From Brevibacterium sp. HMSC07C04 (GTDB lineage Bacteria > Actinomycetota > Actinomycetes > Actinomycetales > Brevibacteriaceae), in contig NZ_KV823235.1 in NCBI RefSeq assembly GCF_001815905.1, positions 110,835 through 174,834 of the forward strand: a stretch of DNA of 64,000 bases, in the 5' to 3' direction. The position numbers were made by a program, and so were the translations under genes. Numbering within the stretch: position 1 is the stretch's first letter; the number at the start of each line of letters is the position of its first letter. Below are positions 8,526 through 19,260 of this stretch, one piece after another. Below the pieces are notes generated by a model. That model saw only the letters and a list, made by a program, of their open reading frames with translations. It did no database searches and was not told the DNA's origin.

Positions 8526-9470
8526 TCAGTCCAATCGTCGAACAGTCTGCGCTGGTTCAGCCGCCTGCACGCGGCTGCCGGCTTCGCTCACGAGAATCTG
8601 CGCCCCACCGTGGCTGATCCGGGCGTGCGGCCTGATTTCTGCCCACGGCACCAGCACGAACGCGCGTTCGTGGGCCCGCGGGTGGGGCAGGGTGAGAATA
8701 GGATCGCTGCTGGTGGTCTGCGCATCGGGACTGTCGATGTCGCTGTCGGCGGCAGTCAGCCGAATGATGTCGATGTCCAATGTGCGCGGGCCCCAGCGGA
8801 CATCGCGCACGCGACCCTGTGCCGCTTCGATTCCCTGCAGCGCAGCCAGGAGCTCACGCGGACTGCAGGCAGCCTCAACGACGGCCGCGCAGTTGACGAA
8901 ATCGTCCTGCTCCACTCCCCCAACGGGCGCTGTCGCATAGAAGCCGGAAGCGTGCACGACTTCCACCCGCGGCAGGCGGTCAATCGCGTGCAGGGCGTCT
9001 TCCAGCTGTCCGCGCGGATTGGCCTTGTTGGCTCCCAACGACAGGATTGCTGTGATGCGCTGCTCTGACGAGGTGCCGCCCGCTCGGGTGGGCGTGTTCG
9101 CCTTACCGTGGCTTATGGCGGATGCCCGCACGGTGACATCGGCGAAATCGTGGGCGATCGGCGCCGACGGCTTGTGCACCGTGACTGAGACCGTGCAGGG
9201 AATAGTGATGGTCCCTGCAATGGCCCCTGCGATGCGGGCAGCGAGAGCTTCTATGAGGTCGTAGCGCTCGGTGCTGACAATCTTCGCGGCGAGCTCGGCC
9301 ACCGCCCCGTAGTCCACCGTGTCATCCAGGCGGTCGGTCTGGGCTGCTTGGCTGAAGTCGCCTGTCAGCAGCACGTCCACACTGAATTCCTGGCCGTCTG
9401 CCTTTTCGAAGTCAAAAACTCCGTGGTGGCCGTAGGCCCGCAGGCCCGTCAGGTGGATTTCATCCGTCAT
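8526..9470 (-). CDS. folBK: Bifunctional dihydroneopterin aldolase / HPPK (FolB-FolK fusion)
   Basis: One 314-residue polypeptide carries two steps of folate synthesis. Residues 1 to about 115 are dihydroneopterin aldolase (IHLTGLRAYGHHGVFDFEKADGQEF, then VSVTVHKPSAPI). Residues about 140-300 are hydroxymethyl-dihydropterin pyrophosphokinase (ILSLGANKANPRGQLEDAL, then RWGPRTLDIDII and LPHPRAHERAFVLVPWAEI). The start at 9470 overlaps the FolP stop. The fused form is common in some Micrococcales, whereas corynebacteria keep folB and folK separate, which helps place the organism. Confidence 0.94.
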   Translation of the reverse strand: MTDEIHLTGLRAYGHHGVFDFEKADGQEFSVDVLLTGDFSQAAQTDRLDDTVDYGAVAELAAKIVSTERYDLIEALAARIAGAIAGTITIPCTVSVTVHKPSAPIAHDFADVTVRASAISHGKANTPTRAGGTSSEQRITAILSLGANKANPRGQLEDALHAIDRLPRVEVVHASGFYATAPVGGVEQDDFVNCAAVVEAACSPRELLAALQGIEAAQGRVRDVRWGPRTLDIDIIRLTAADSDIDSPDAQTTSSDPILTLPHPRAHERAFVLVPWAEIRPHARISHGGAQILVSEAGSRVQAAEPAQTVRRLD

Positions 9471-10309
9471 TGCCGCTGCTTCTTCAGCTGGTAGTCGTGT
9501 CCGGCTTTGTCGATCGCATCGCACACGGCAGCGGCCACATAGGAGGTCCGTGCGTCATGCACGCGCACCGCCCACGCTCCAGCGCGTGCAGATACCGCGG
9601 TGATCGCGGCAGTTGCGGCATCGCGGTCTGCTTCGCTGGCCTCTGCCGGGTTGTCGGGGTTGATGAGCGAGGCCAGAAAGCGCTTGCGCGAACCGGCCAC
9701 CAGCAGCCGGTAGCCCAGCTGGCTGAACTCGTCGATTCCGGCCATCAGCTGCCAGTTGTGCTCAGCGTCTTTTGCAAAGCCCAAGCCCGGGTCCAGGATG
9801 ATTCGCTCGTTCTTCACCCCTGCGGCCAAAGCCGCGTCCGTACGTTCCAGAAGTTCGTCGCGAACCTCGGCGACAACATCGTCATAGGTGTGAGTGGCAC
9901 GCGCATCGGTCAGCAGTCCCCGCCAGTGCATGACGATGAGCTGCGCATCGGATTTCGCTGCGACGTCGAACATGCGGCTGTCCATTTTTCCAGCCGAAAC
10001 ATCGTTGATGATGTGCGCTCCGACATCGAGCGCGCGCTCCATTGTCGAAGCTCGCATAGTGTCGACACTGACTGTGACGCCTTCGGAAACGAGCTTGTCG
10101 ACGACCGGCACTACTCGTGCAATCTCTTCGTCTTCCGGCACCCTGGTGGAACCGGGCCGGGTGGATTCACCGCCGACATCGATGATGTCCGCGCCCTGCT
10201 CAACGAGTTCCAGTGCGTGTTCGACCGCTGCTGTGTAGTCCAGATAGCGACCGCCATCGGAAAAGGAATCGGCAGTCACATTGAGCACGCCCATGATTTT
10301 GGTGCGCAT
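9467..10309 (-). CDS. folP: Dihydropteroate synthase
   Basis: The 280-residue enzyme condenses hydroxymethyl-dihydropterin pyrophosphate with p-aminobenzoate. It has the hallmark motifs IMGVLNVTADSFSDGG near the start, DIIDVGGESTRPG, HIINDVSAG and DPGLGFAKDAEHNW. The ATG at 10309 is chosen because the protein then begins directly with the conserved first strand; the long upstream extension lies in the folE gene. It lies 5 bp after folE and overlaps folBK by four bases. Confidence 0.95.
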   Translation of the reverse strand: MRTKIMGVLNVTADSFSDGGRYLDYTAAVEHALELVEQGADIIDVGGESTRPGSTRVPEDEEIARVVPVVDKLVSEGVTVSVDTMRASTMERALDVGAHIINDVSAGKMDSRMFDVAAKSDAQLIVMHWRGLLTDARATHTYDDVVAEVRDELLERTDAALAAGVKNERIILDPGLGFAKDAEHNWQLMAGIDEFSQLGYRLLVAGSRKRFLASLINPDNPAEASEADRDAATAAITAVSARAGAWAVRVHDARTSYVAAAVCDAIDKAGHDYQLKKQRQ

Positions 10310-10314
10310 ATGTG

Positions 10315-10877
10315 TCACCTTCCCTGAATGAGGCTGATGGCCTCTGCGCGGCTGGCGGGATCGCGCAGCTGTCCGCGAACCGCTGAGGTCATGGTCTTCG
10401 CACCGGGCTTGTGCACCCCGCGCATGGACATGCACAGATGCTCCGCTTCCACTACGACGATCACGCCGCGCGGGTTGAGGTTGTCCACCAGCGCGTCCGC
10501 TATCTGAGTGGTGAGCCGTTCTTGCACCTGTGGGCGGCGGGCGTAGACCTCGACCAGGCGGGCGAGTTTCGACAGGCCCGTCACCCGGCCTTCCGGTCCC
10601 GGGATGTAGCCGACGTGCGCTTTGCCGTGAAAGGGCAGCAGGTGGTGCTCGCACATGGAGAACATTTCAATGTCTTTGACGAGCACCATTTCGTCATAGC
10701 CGATGTCGAAGCTGACTTCGAGCAGTTCGTCTGCGCTCTGGTGCAGGCCCCTGCACAGATCGGCGTAGGATTTCGCCACGCGCTGCGGTGTGTCTTTCAG
10801 ACCGTCGCGGTCGGGGTCTTCGCCAATGGCTTCGAGGATGCTGCGCACGGCAGCCTCGATTTTCGGCAGGTCCGCCA

Positions 10878-10878
<1 letters not shown>
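10315..10878 (-). CDS. folE: GTP cyclohydrolase I
   Basis: The 187-residue enzyme converts GTP to dihydroneopterin triphosphate, the first step of pterin synthesis. The conserved zinc and catalytic segments are visible: [44 protein letters not shown] and [12 protein letters not shown]. Its start codon overlaps the ftsH stop (TGATG). Length and motifs are normal for the family. Confidence 0.96.
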
Positions 10879-13031
<2,153 letters not shown>

Positions 13032-13078
13032 TGGCTCTTCTCTGTGCGGTTTCAGTCGCGGTGGTCGGGTGGTTCGGG

Positions 13079-13630
13079 TCAGCTGTAGACGTGCGGCGCC
13101 AGTGTGGCGACGAACGGCAGGTTGCGGTATTTCTCCGCGTAGTCGAGGCCGTATCCGATGACGAACTCATTGGGCACATCGAAGCCGGTGTAGCGGACGT
13201 CGATGTCGACCTTGATCGCTTCGGGCTTGCGCAGCATGGTGCAGATCTCCACGCTCGCAGCACCGCGGGATTTCAGGTTTGACAGCAGCCATGACAGGGT
13301 CAGGCCGGAGTCGATGATGTCTTCGACAATGAGCACGTGACGGCCCGTGAGGTCTTCGTCGAGGTCTTTGAGGATGCGCACAACGCCGGAGGACTTGGTG
13401 CCGGATCCGTAGGAGGACACCGCCATCCAGTCCATGGAAACGTGGGAGTGCAGAGCGCGCGCCAGGTCTGCCATGACCATGACAGCGCCTTTGAGGACAC
13501 CGACGATCAGCAGATCCTTGCCCTCGTAGTCGCGGTCGATTTCGGCAGCCATTTCCCGCAGCCGGGTTTTGATCTGCTCTTCCGTCACGAGGATCTTCTC
13601 GATATCAGATCCGAGGTCGTTCTGGTCCAC
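13079..13630 (-). CDS. hpt: Hypoxanthine phosphoribosyltransferase
   Basis: The 183-residue enzyme salvages hypoxanthine and guanine using PRPP. The PRPP-binding loop is VLIVEDIIDSGLTLSWLL, the flexible active-site loop includes MAVSSYGSGTKSSG, and the C-terminal purine pocket is FVIGYGLDYAEKYRNLP. The GTG at 13630 is chosen because AAAGGA precedes it; the in-frame extension to 13774 would overlap tilS. It sits 47 bp upstream of ftsH, a pairing common across actinomycetes. Confidence 0.94.
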   Translation of the reverse strand: MDQNDLGSDIEKILVTEEQIKTRLREMAAEIDRDYEGKDLLIVGVLKGAVMVMADLARALHSHVSMDWMAVSSYGSGTKSSGVVRILKDLDEDLTGRHVLIVEDIIDSGLTLSWLLSNLKSRGAASVEICTMLRKPEAIKVDIDVRYTGFDVPNEFVIGYGLDYAEKYRNLPFVATLAPHVYS

Positions 13631-13715
13631 TCGGTGTCCTTTCTGCTCGCACCAGCCGAGACGCCCATCAGCATACCCGCTGACCATCCGACCGGTGTGT
13701 GAAACCTTTGCCAGA

Positions 13716-14777
13716 TCAGGGCGTTTTGCCGTCACCGCGCACGAGGTGGAGGTCACCTCGGTCGTTTCGCACAAGGCTCATGCCACCGGGCATGGACAGC
13801 GGCTGGGCTCCGCCGGTCAGCGCCCGCCACGCCCCGAGGATGTGTTCTGCTGTGAGCTGGTCCGGTTCTTTCAGCTGAGCTGCAAGCCACGTCCGCGCGA
13901 CCCGGGTGCCCAGCGCCGGCGGCAGCATTGCGGTCCGTGCGCTGAGCTGATCGGCCTTTATCAGGCTTTCTGCCATGCGGGCTGCCCGTTCGTCCAGGTA
14001 GTCGGCGTCGAAGGCCGCCAGTTCGGCCGTGCGGGCGAGGTTGCCCTTCACACCCTCGCCCAGGTGGTCGGCCAGGGCGGGCAGCACCTCCTGTCTCACT
14101 CGCACCCGCGTGTAGTCGGGGTCGGTGTTCATGGGATCGTGCCACGCGGGGATCCGCTGTGCATAAGCGGAGTTCACGGTCTGTCTGCGCTCAATGCCGA
14201 GCAGGGGCCGCCACAGCGTGCCCTTCTTAGAGCGCATACCGGCAACTGCTCGACTTCCCGAGCCGCGCAGCAGTCCCAGCAGCACAGTTTCGGCCTGGTC
14301 ATCGCGCGTGTGACCGGTGAGAACAGCCTGTGCGCCAGCTGCGATGCGCGCTTTTTCAAGAACCCGGTAGCGGGCTTTGCGGGCATCGGCTTCCAGTCCG
14401 CTGGCGGTGCGCTCGACGTTGACAGTGCGCACGACTGCCGGCAGGCCAAGACCCAGCACCATTCCGGCTGCGCGCACGGCCGTGTGCGCCGACCCCGACT
14501 GCAGGCCGTGGTCTACAACGACGGCGGTGAATGAGTGTTCCGTCTTCACGTTCAGATACGCGCACGCTGCCGCCAACGCAGCAGAGTCCGGTCCCCCGGA
14601 GACGGCGACGATGAACCGGCCCGGCTTGGCGGGCAGGCAGTCGACCACGGCCTGGCGAATGGCAGCTGAATCAGGGTCAAGGCTCGGCCGACGGTGCTGC
14701 GGCGCGGGGCTGTTTCCAGCTGCCCGCGCTCTGCCGCCGCTGGCGCGTTTCACTTTCCTGTCCTTACTGGTTCCCAT
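13716..14777 (-). CDS. tilS: tRNA(Ile)-lysidine synthetase
   Basis: The 353-residue enzyme modifies the wobble cytidine of the AUA-reading isoleucine tRNA to lysidine. The PP-loop signature VAVSGGPDSAALAAA and the downstream LTGHTRDDQAETVLLGLLRGSG identify it. The start at 14777 gives a basic N terminus (MGTSKDRKVKRASGG) and a nearby GGAG; the extension to 14879 overlaps the metalloprotease gene. It is compact, lacking a long C-terminal domain, as is usual in actinomycetes. Confidence 0.93.
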   Translation of the reverse strand: MGTSKDRKVKRASGGRARAAGNSPAPQHRRPSLDPDSAAIRQAVVDCLPAKPGRFIVAVSGGPDSAALAAACAYLNVKTEHSFTAVVVDHGLQSGSAHTAVRAAGMVLGLGLPAVVRTVNVERTASGLEADARKARYRVLEKARIAAGAQAVLTGHTRDDQAETVLLGLLRGSGSRAVAGMRSKKGTLWRPLLGIERRQTVNSAYAQRIPAWHDPMNTDPDYTRVRVRQEVLPALADHLGEGVKGNLARTAELAAFDADYLDERAARMAESLIKADQLSARTAMLPPALGTRVARTWLAAQLKEPDQLTAEHILGAWRALTGGAQPLSMPGGMSLVRNDRGDLHLVRGDGKTP

Positions 14778-14782
14778 AGCTC

Positions 14783-15904
14783 CTACACTGTGCCCGGGGT
14801 GTCTGGCACAACCCTGGACACCCAGCTTTCTGGGTGCTGGAGTTCCGAGCTGCTCGGCAGTGCACTCGGTGATGACCACACCCTGTTGAATCCGTCCATT
14901 CCCGCCTGTCTGATGACAGTTCGCACAAACTGCGCGCCGTCTTCGTACTGAGCGAGTTTCTCTTCTGAACCTATTAGCCGCATAGCGGCCGCCCGCAGCC
15001 CGGTGTCCGACCTGCGGCTGGCATCGAACACGCGCCGAATACGGCTGACACTGGGAATGACCCGTTTGCCCGCCCAGTCCATCATGACGTCGGCGTGCCC
15101 TTCTAACAGTGTCATGATTGCGGTGATGTCTTCCATTGCCCGCTGACCCTCGACGCTGAGTGCGGCGTGTGCCAAGGATACTTCACCGCGCAGGGCTGCC
15201 GGAAGCTGCGCCAGGAGGTCGCCCAGCGATTCTTCTGTGTTGAGAAGACGGCCGATGCGGTCGATCACCTCGCCGCGAATCCACGGTGCCAGCGCCAGCT
15301 GCACGCGGTGCGTTGTTTCGTGGAAGGCAACCCACAGGCGGAAGTCGCGGGAATTGAGCTGCAGGCGCTGCTCCATCGCGAGGATGGTCGGGGCGTTGAG
15401 GATCAGCGCACCGGGCCTGCGCATGGGTTCGTACTGCCCGAGCACCCTGCGCGACAGGATCCCAAGAACCGTGCCCAGCTGCACTCCGGCAGACCGTGCT
15501 TCGGCACCGGAACGGGCCGAGCTGAGTTTCTGCCGTGCCGCACCGAGAACTGTGCCGAGTCCGCCTCGGGAGTGTGTCCTGCGGTCACCGTCCGTGCCGC
15601 TTCCTGGGCCATCGAGGTGTTCCAGCAGCTCTGTGAGCATGAGCGCGTTGGCCTTCACCCAGCCCATCCGATCGACTACGAGCACTCGGTCAGAGGCTGC
15701 GCGCTGCCGGGCGGCATCTTCGACCTCGCGGCTTAGGCACATGGCGTCCAGCAGCAAATCGAACGAGGTTTCGGCCGCATCGCGCATTTCCAGAACGAGG
15801 TCTTCGCCATCAGCTGCGGTCACCTTCGGACCGGCAGGAGTGGATTCGCGGGCCGCGGCCAGCGCGGATGGGACGTGAATGCGCACGGTCAACGGCACCC
15901 GCAC
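14783..15904 (-). CDS. Zinc-dependent metalloprotease, DUF2342 / F420-biosynthesis-associated type
   Basis: The protein of about 370 residues contains the zincin motif HETTH near residue 210, with downstream glutamates in LLEGHADVMMDWAG that could supply the third ligand. The whole region from RRPGALILNAPTILAMEQRL to VIPSVSRIRRVFDASR matches the actinobacterial DUF2342 zinc metalloprotease family. It lies between dacB and tilS as in many actinomycetes. Two GTG starts (15904 and 15886) are possible; the first overlaps dacB. The substrate is unknown. Confidence 0.88.
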   Translation of the reverse strand: MRVPLTVRIHVPSALAAARESTPAGPKVTAADGEDLVLEMRDAAETSFDLLLDAMCLSREVEDAARQRAASDRVLVVDRMGWVKANALMLTELLEHLDGPGSGTDGDRRTHSRGGLGTVLGAARQKLSSARSGAEARSAGVQLGTVLGILSRRVLGQYEPMRRPGALILNAPTILAMEQRLQLNSRDFRLWVAFHETTHRVQLALAPWIRGEVIDRIGRLLNTEESLGDLLAQLPAALRGEVSLAHAALSVEGQRAMEDITAIMTLLEGHADVMMDWAGKRVIPSVSRIRRVFDASRRSDTGLRAAAMRLIGSEEKLAQYEDGAQFVRTVIRQAGMDGFNRVWSSPSALPSSSELQHPESWVSRVVPDTPGTV

Positions 15905-17388
15905 TTGGCCAGACCGGTAACGGCGGCATCGATTGCTTCACGCGCCCCGCCCACTGCGCCTTCGGTCATCATCGAAAATGCCAGCAGGCGACCATCAGCC
16001 GTGACGACGGTTCCTGAGAGGCTTGCGACAGTTGCCAGCGTGCCGGTCTTTGCCGAGACGCTGCCCGCCGCACCCCCTTCGCCGTAGCGGTGGATGAGCG
16101 TGCCGTTGAGTCCGCCCACCGGCATGCCGGGGATGAGCTGCGACAGGCTGTCGTCGGACTGTGCGGCAGCTACAATGACCCCGGTCAGGTCGTGCGGTGA
16201 AATGCGGTTCTTGTACGACAGGCCGGATGTGTCAAACAGGCGGATGTCCCCGGTGTCGATGTCCATGTCGCCCAGCTGGCGCAGCACCTCGGCCGGTGCG
16301 GAGCTTTCGGAGGCTTCCGCACCCCGGGCCAGCGCAACTTCGCGCCCGAGCACTTCAGACACGATGTTGTCCGAGTGCTGCAGGGCGTGCCGAACCAGGC
16401 TGGACACGGGTGCTGACTGTACTTCGGCAAGCACTGCCGGGGTCTGATCCTGCTGTTCAGCGCCGTCGCCTTCGGCGTCTTCCGGATGCAGCGGCGCGGC
16501 TTCTTCCTGCGGTGGATCGGTCTGCGCGTCCGGGTTTCGGACACTGACCTCGATGCCGTTCTTGGTCAGCGCATCTGCAAAGTCCCGAAGGGCATCGCGG
16601 GCAGGCTCAGGTGTGCGAGGCGCTTTGAGTTCACCGGTCTTCGAACCCATGTGCACCATGAGGGGGTCAAGGTTCGTGATGAAGCCCAGCTCAATGTCGG
16701 AGCGATCCCAGTCTTTGCTGAACCGCGGGCCGGTGTAGCGGGACACATCGGCGTAGACCTCGACCTTTTCGACACCACGGTGCTTGAGTTCCCGCGCGGT
16801 GTTCTCAGCCAGCGTGCCAAGGCCTGCGCGCCCGTTGACGGCACCGGGCTTGGATTCGCCCTTGCCGAGCATGACATCACCGCCGCCCACAAGCGCCAGC
16901 GACCCGCTGCCGTCTTCGGCAGAGTCCAGGCGAGCAGCGGTTGTGAACGTGTGATCAGCCCCGAGGGCGCCGAGTGCCGCCGCCGATGTCAGCACCTTCG
17001 TCACCGAAGCCGGTGTGCGGCCGGTGTTTTCGCCTTTGGCGTAGAGGACTTCACCCGTGGCGGCATCCCGAATGTCAGTGCCGATCTTTCCCTTGAAGCC
17101 GCTGTCCTTGAACGCCTTGTCGACAACCGGTGCGATCTTCTTCGGCACGGGCGCTCTCGTGTCGAGTCCCGAAATGTCAAGTGCCCGAGGCGCAGTTCCC
17201 GAAAGCGACGGAGGCGGGGTGCCGCCGGAGGTCGGCACAACGGTGAGCACGCCGGGAACCGCGTCCAGGGCATCGAGCGCGGCGTATCCGGTCAGCAGTG
17301 CAGCAAGAATAGAGGCGACACCTGCGGTGACTTTGAGACGCCCGCGCGCACCGCCCTGCTCGTCTTTGGGGGCACCTGAACTGCTCAC
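15889..17388 (-). CDS. dacB: D-alanyl-D-alanine carboxypeptidase (PBP4 family)
   Basis: The 499-residue penicillin-binding protein trims or cleaves peptidoglycan peptides outside the cell. It has a membrane anchor or signal (residues about 20-42) and the three active-site motifs: SVTK (in TPASVTKVLTS), SDN (in HSDNIVSEVL) and KTG (in VSAKTGTLATVAS). A Pro/Glu/Gln-rich insertion lies around residues 285-320. It begins the leftward core block and is divergent from ppa, so the 17389-17484 gap holds both promoters. Confidence 0.93.
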   Translation of the reverse strand: MSSSGAPKDEQGGARGRLKVTAGVASILAALLTGYAALDALDAVPGVLTVVPTSGGTPPPSLSGTAPRALDISGLDTRAPVPKKIAPVVDKAFKDSGFKGKIGTDIRDAATGEVLYAKGENTGRTPASVTKVLTSAAALGALGADHTFTTAARLDSAEDGSGSLALVGGGDVMLGKGESKPGAVNGRAGLGTLAENTARELKHRGVEKVEVYADVSRYTGPRFSKDWDRSDIELGFITNLDPLMVHMGSKTGELKAPRTPEPARDALRDFADALTKNGIEVSVRNPDAQTDPPQEEAAPLHPEDAEGDGAEQQDQTPAVLAEVQSAPVSSLVRHALQHSDNIVSEVLGREVALARGAEASESSAPAEVLRQLGDMDIDTGDIRLFDTSGLSYKNRISPHDLTGVIVAAAQSDDSLSQLIPGMPVGGLNGTLIHRYGEGGAAGSVSAKTGTLATVASLSGTVVTADGRLLAFSMMTEGAVGGAREAIDAAVTGLAKCGCR

Positions 17389-17484
17389 CGATTACTCACC
17401 TCTTTCTGGCCTTCACTATGCTAATTGTGACGCCTACAAATCACGGAATCCTTTCCGAATCATCCATCCGCAGGAGGAAATCTC

Positions 17485-17970
17485 TTGGAACTTCTCGCCA
17501 CCATCGAAATCCCGCAGGGTTCGCGCAACAAGTACGAAGTGGACCACGAAACCGGACGCGTCAAACTTGACCGCTACCTGTTCACCTCGATGGCCTACCC
17601 CACTGACTACGGCTTCTTCGAGGACACGCTCGGCGAAGACGGCGACCCGCTCGACGTTCTTGTCCTGCTGCACGAATCCGTGTTCCCCGGCTGCCAGCTG
17701 GATGCACGCCCCATCGGCGTTTTCCGCATGGAAGACGAAGCCGGCGGTGACGACAAGGTCCTCGCAGTCCTCGCTGACGACCCGCGCTTTGACGCCATTC
17801 AGGACGTCAAGGACGTCGACAAGTTCCAGCTGGACGCGATCGAGCACTTCTTCGTCCACTACAAGGACCTCGAACCGAACAAGTTCGTCAAGGGCTCCGA
17901 ATGGGCTGGCCGCGAAGTCGCCGAAAAGATCGTTCAGGAATCGATTGACCGGTTCAAGGCCGAAGCCTGA
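17485..17970 (+). CDS. ppa: Inorganic pyrophosphatase
   Basis: The 161-residue family I soluble pyrophosphatase drives biosynthetic reactions by hydrolysing PPi. Metal and substrate residues sit in [27 protein letters not shown] and [19 protein letters not shown]. The start is TTG at 17485, supported by AGGAGG about seven bases upstream; the first residues [18 protein letters not shown] align with the family start. A strong terminator follows at 17995. Confidence 0.96.
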   Translation: MELLATIEIPQGSRNKYEVDHETGRVKLDRYLFTSMAYPTDYGFFEDTLGEDGDPLDVLVLLHESVFPGCQLDARPIGVFRMEDEAGGDDKVLAVLADDPRFDAIQDVKDVDKFQLDAIEHFFVHYKDLEPNKFVKGSEWAGREVAEKIVQESIDRFKAEA

Positions 17971-17994
17971 CAGCTGTCTTCACGCACACAGCTG

Positions 17995-18034
17995 AAAGCG
18001 GGTGGGAGCGGACTGCCGCGCCCACCCGCTTTTT
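17995..18034 (+). terminator. Intrinsic terminator after ppa
   Basis: A 12-bp perfect stem (AAAGCGGGTGGG with CCCACCCGCTTT) encloses a 14-base loop that itself can pair (GCGG with CCGC). The 3' arm runs into five T. It lies 24 bp after the ppa stop. Confidence 0.88.
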
Positions 18035-18132
18035 CATGCCCTCCCCACCCGGCGAACACCCGAAGATCAGCGCGATGACAGGCGGCGCCTCGTCAGGTGG
18101 AGACTGCTGAGAAGGCACGCAAACCACCTAAG

Positions 18133-18146
18133 TTAGGTATACCTAA
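18133..18146. promoter_or_regulatory. Palindromic operator candidate before the VOC gene
   Basis: A perfect 14-bp palindrome, TTAGGTATACCTAA, lies 38 bp before the VOC start. The octamer ACCTAAGT occurs twice around it (18126-18133 and 18141-18148). The half-site TTAGG/CCTAA recalls DtxR/IdeR iron boxes, but the spacing between half-sites is shorter than in the canonical 19-bp box. It is therefore an operator candidate for an unknown regulator. Confidence 0.5.
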
Positions 18147-18183
18147 GTCTCGCTTAAATGAGATCTGTGCCACGCTCAAAGGT

Positions 18184-18858
18184 ATGAATCTGGACCATGT
18201 TTCGTTCGCCGCTCAGCAGGACGGCCTGCAGGCCACAGCCGACCGCCTGGCGGAACAACTCGGAATCACCTACTACGACGGCGGAATCCACCCGCGGTTC
18301 GGAACGCGGAACCTGATCTTCCCGCTGGCAAACGGGCACTACCTCGAAGTCGTCGAAGCCCTCGAACACCCGGCAGCGCTTGCAACGCCGTTCGGGCAGG
18401 CCGCAAGGGCACGGTCCGCCAAGGGCGGCGGCTGGATGGCGTGGTGCATAAGCGTCAACAACCTGGCCAAGGTCGAACAGCGCCTGGAGCGCAAAGCCGT
18501 CGACGGCAACCGCACCCCGGAGGGGTCAGAGGAAATCCACTGGAAGCAGATCGGTGTGAAGGGCGTCATTGCCGACGGGCAGCTGCCGTACTTCATCCAC
18601 TGGATCTCCCCGGCTGAAATGCACCCGTCGGCCCGCCCACAGCGCAAACTCGACGGCAGCGGCGAACTCACCGGCGAAGACGCCGTGGCGATTGAATCGC
18701 TGCAGATTGCAGGCAGCCGCGACCGCGTGCGCGACTGGCTGGGCACCGACGCCCACAAGCCCATTCCTGAAATCGGCATTGACTGGGTGGCCCCGCACGG
18801 CGAACCGGGCATCATGTCCGTCACGTTCACCACACCGAATGGCCGCGTAGTCCTGTAA
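18184..18858 (+). CDS. VOC / glyoxalase-like domain protein
   Basis: The 224-residue protein has two glyoxalase-like halves. The N-terminal half reads MNLDHVSFAAQQDGLQATADRLAEQLG and GIHPRFGTRNLIFPLANGHYLEVVEAL, which contains the His and Glu typical of VOC metal ligands. The start at 18184 has AAAGG five to nine bases upstream; an in-frame start at 18097 would place the palindromic operator inside the gene. It is monocistronic. The reaction is unknown. Confidence 0.8.
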   Translation: MNLDHVSFAAQQDGLQATADRLAEQLGITYYDGGIHPRFGTRNLIFPLANGHYLEVVEALEHPAALATPFGQAARARSAKGGGWMAWCISVNNLAKVEQRLERKAVDGNRTPEGSEEIHWKQIGVKGVIADGQLPYFIHWISPAEMHPSARPQRKLDGSGELTGEDAVAIESLQIAGSRDRVRDWLGTDAHKPIPEIGIDWVAPHGEPGIMSVTFTTPNGRVVL

Positions 18859-18984
18859 GGGGTGCGGAGCCTGCGGTTGCGGGCGGAGGCGCGCTGCGAG
18901 CCCTGCCGCCTCGGCTCTCTGCCGCGCTCCAAACGCAGTTTCACGCTTTAATGTGCTGCTCAGCGCTGTCACTGCGCCGCCGTT

Positions 18985-19055
18985 CAAACGCAGATCCACG
19001 CTTTAATGCAGCTTTGCGCGCAAATGCGCTGCATTAAAGCGTGCATCTGCATTTG
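18985..19055. repeat. Long imperfect inverted repeat (cruciform-forming)
   Basis: The arm 18990-19012 (GCAGATCCACGCTTTAATGC and three more bases) is the reverse complement of 19028-19050 with one mismatch, and the pairing extends outward to 18985/19055 with one further mismatch. The loop contains its own palindrome (TTTGCGCGCAAA). A shortened direct copy of the same arm (CGCAGTTTCACGCTTTAATG) lies at 18934-18953. The stretch 18859-19260 holds no gene; this repeat and the CPBP remnant are all that was seen in it. It may act as a bidirectional terminator or be a small repeat element. Confidence 0.75.
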
Positions 19056-19125
19056 CGCGCAACTTTGGCCCGACCTCCGCGTGAGTTCAGCCAGCCCGCC
19101 GCGGAGATTCAGCCGCGCAGAATGC

Positions 19126-19206
19126 CTGGCACCAAAAACCCAACTGCAGCATTTCTTCCAGCACGCCGTTCTTCATCGCCTGCAACAGTAGAACCGGCAC
19201 CGCCCG
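19126..19206 (-). pseudogene. Remnant of a CPBP intramembrane protease gene
   Basis: Read leftward, this stretch encodes VPVLLLQAMKNGVLEEML followed by a GFW, almost the same as VPVLLLQAVKNGVLEEVL in the intact CPBP gene at 31001-31795. The nucleotide match covers about 65 bases with one single-base gap. Nothing before or after it aligns, so it is a fragment containing the catalytic EE motif. It lies at the far end of the RiPP island, in the same orientation as the intact gene at the other end. Confidence 0.75.
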
Positions 19207-19260
19207 AAGCTCAGCCACATCGGCACGGCTCTAGCGAGGAATACCCACAAGTTCAAATGG

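Noticed and set aside
14879..14951. Rightward frames across dacB, tilS and the metalloprotease
   Set aside because: They are antisense to well-supported genes and have no conserved motifs.
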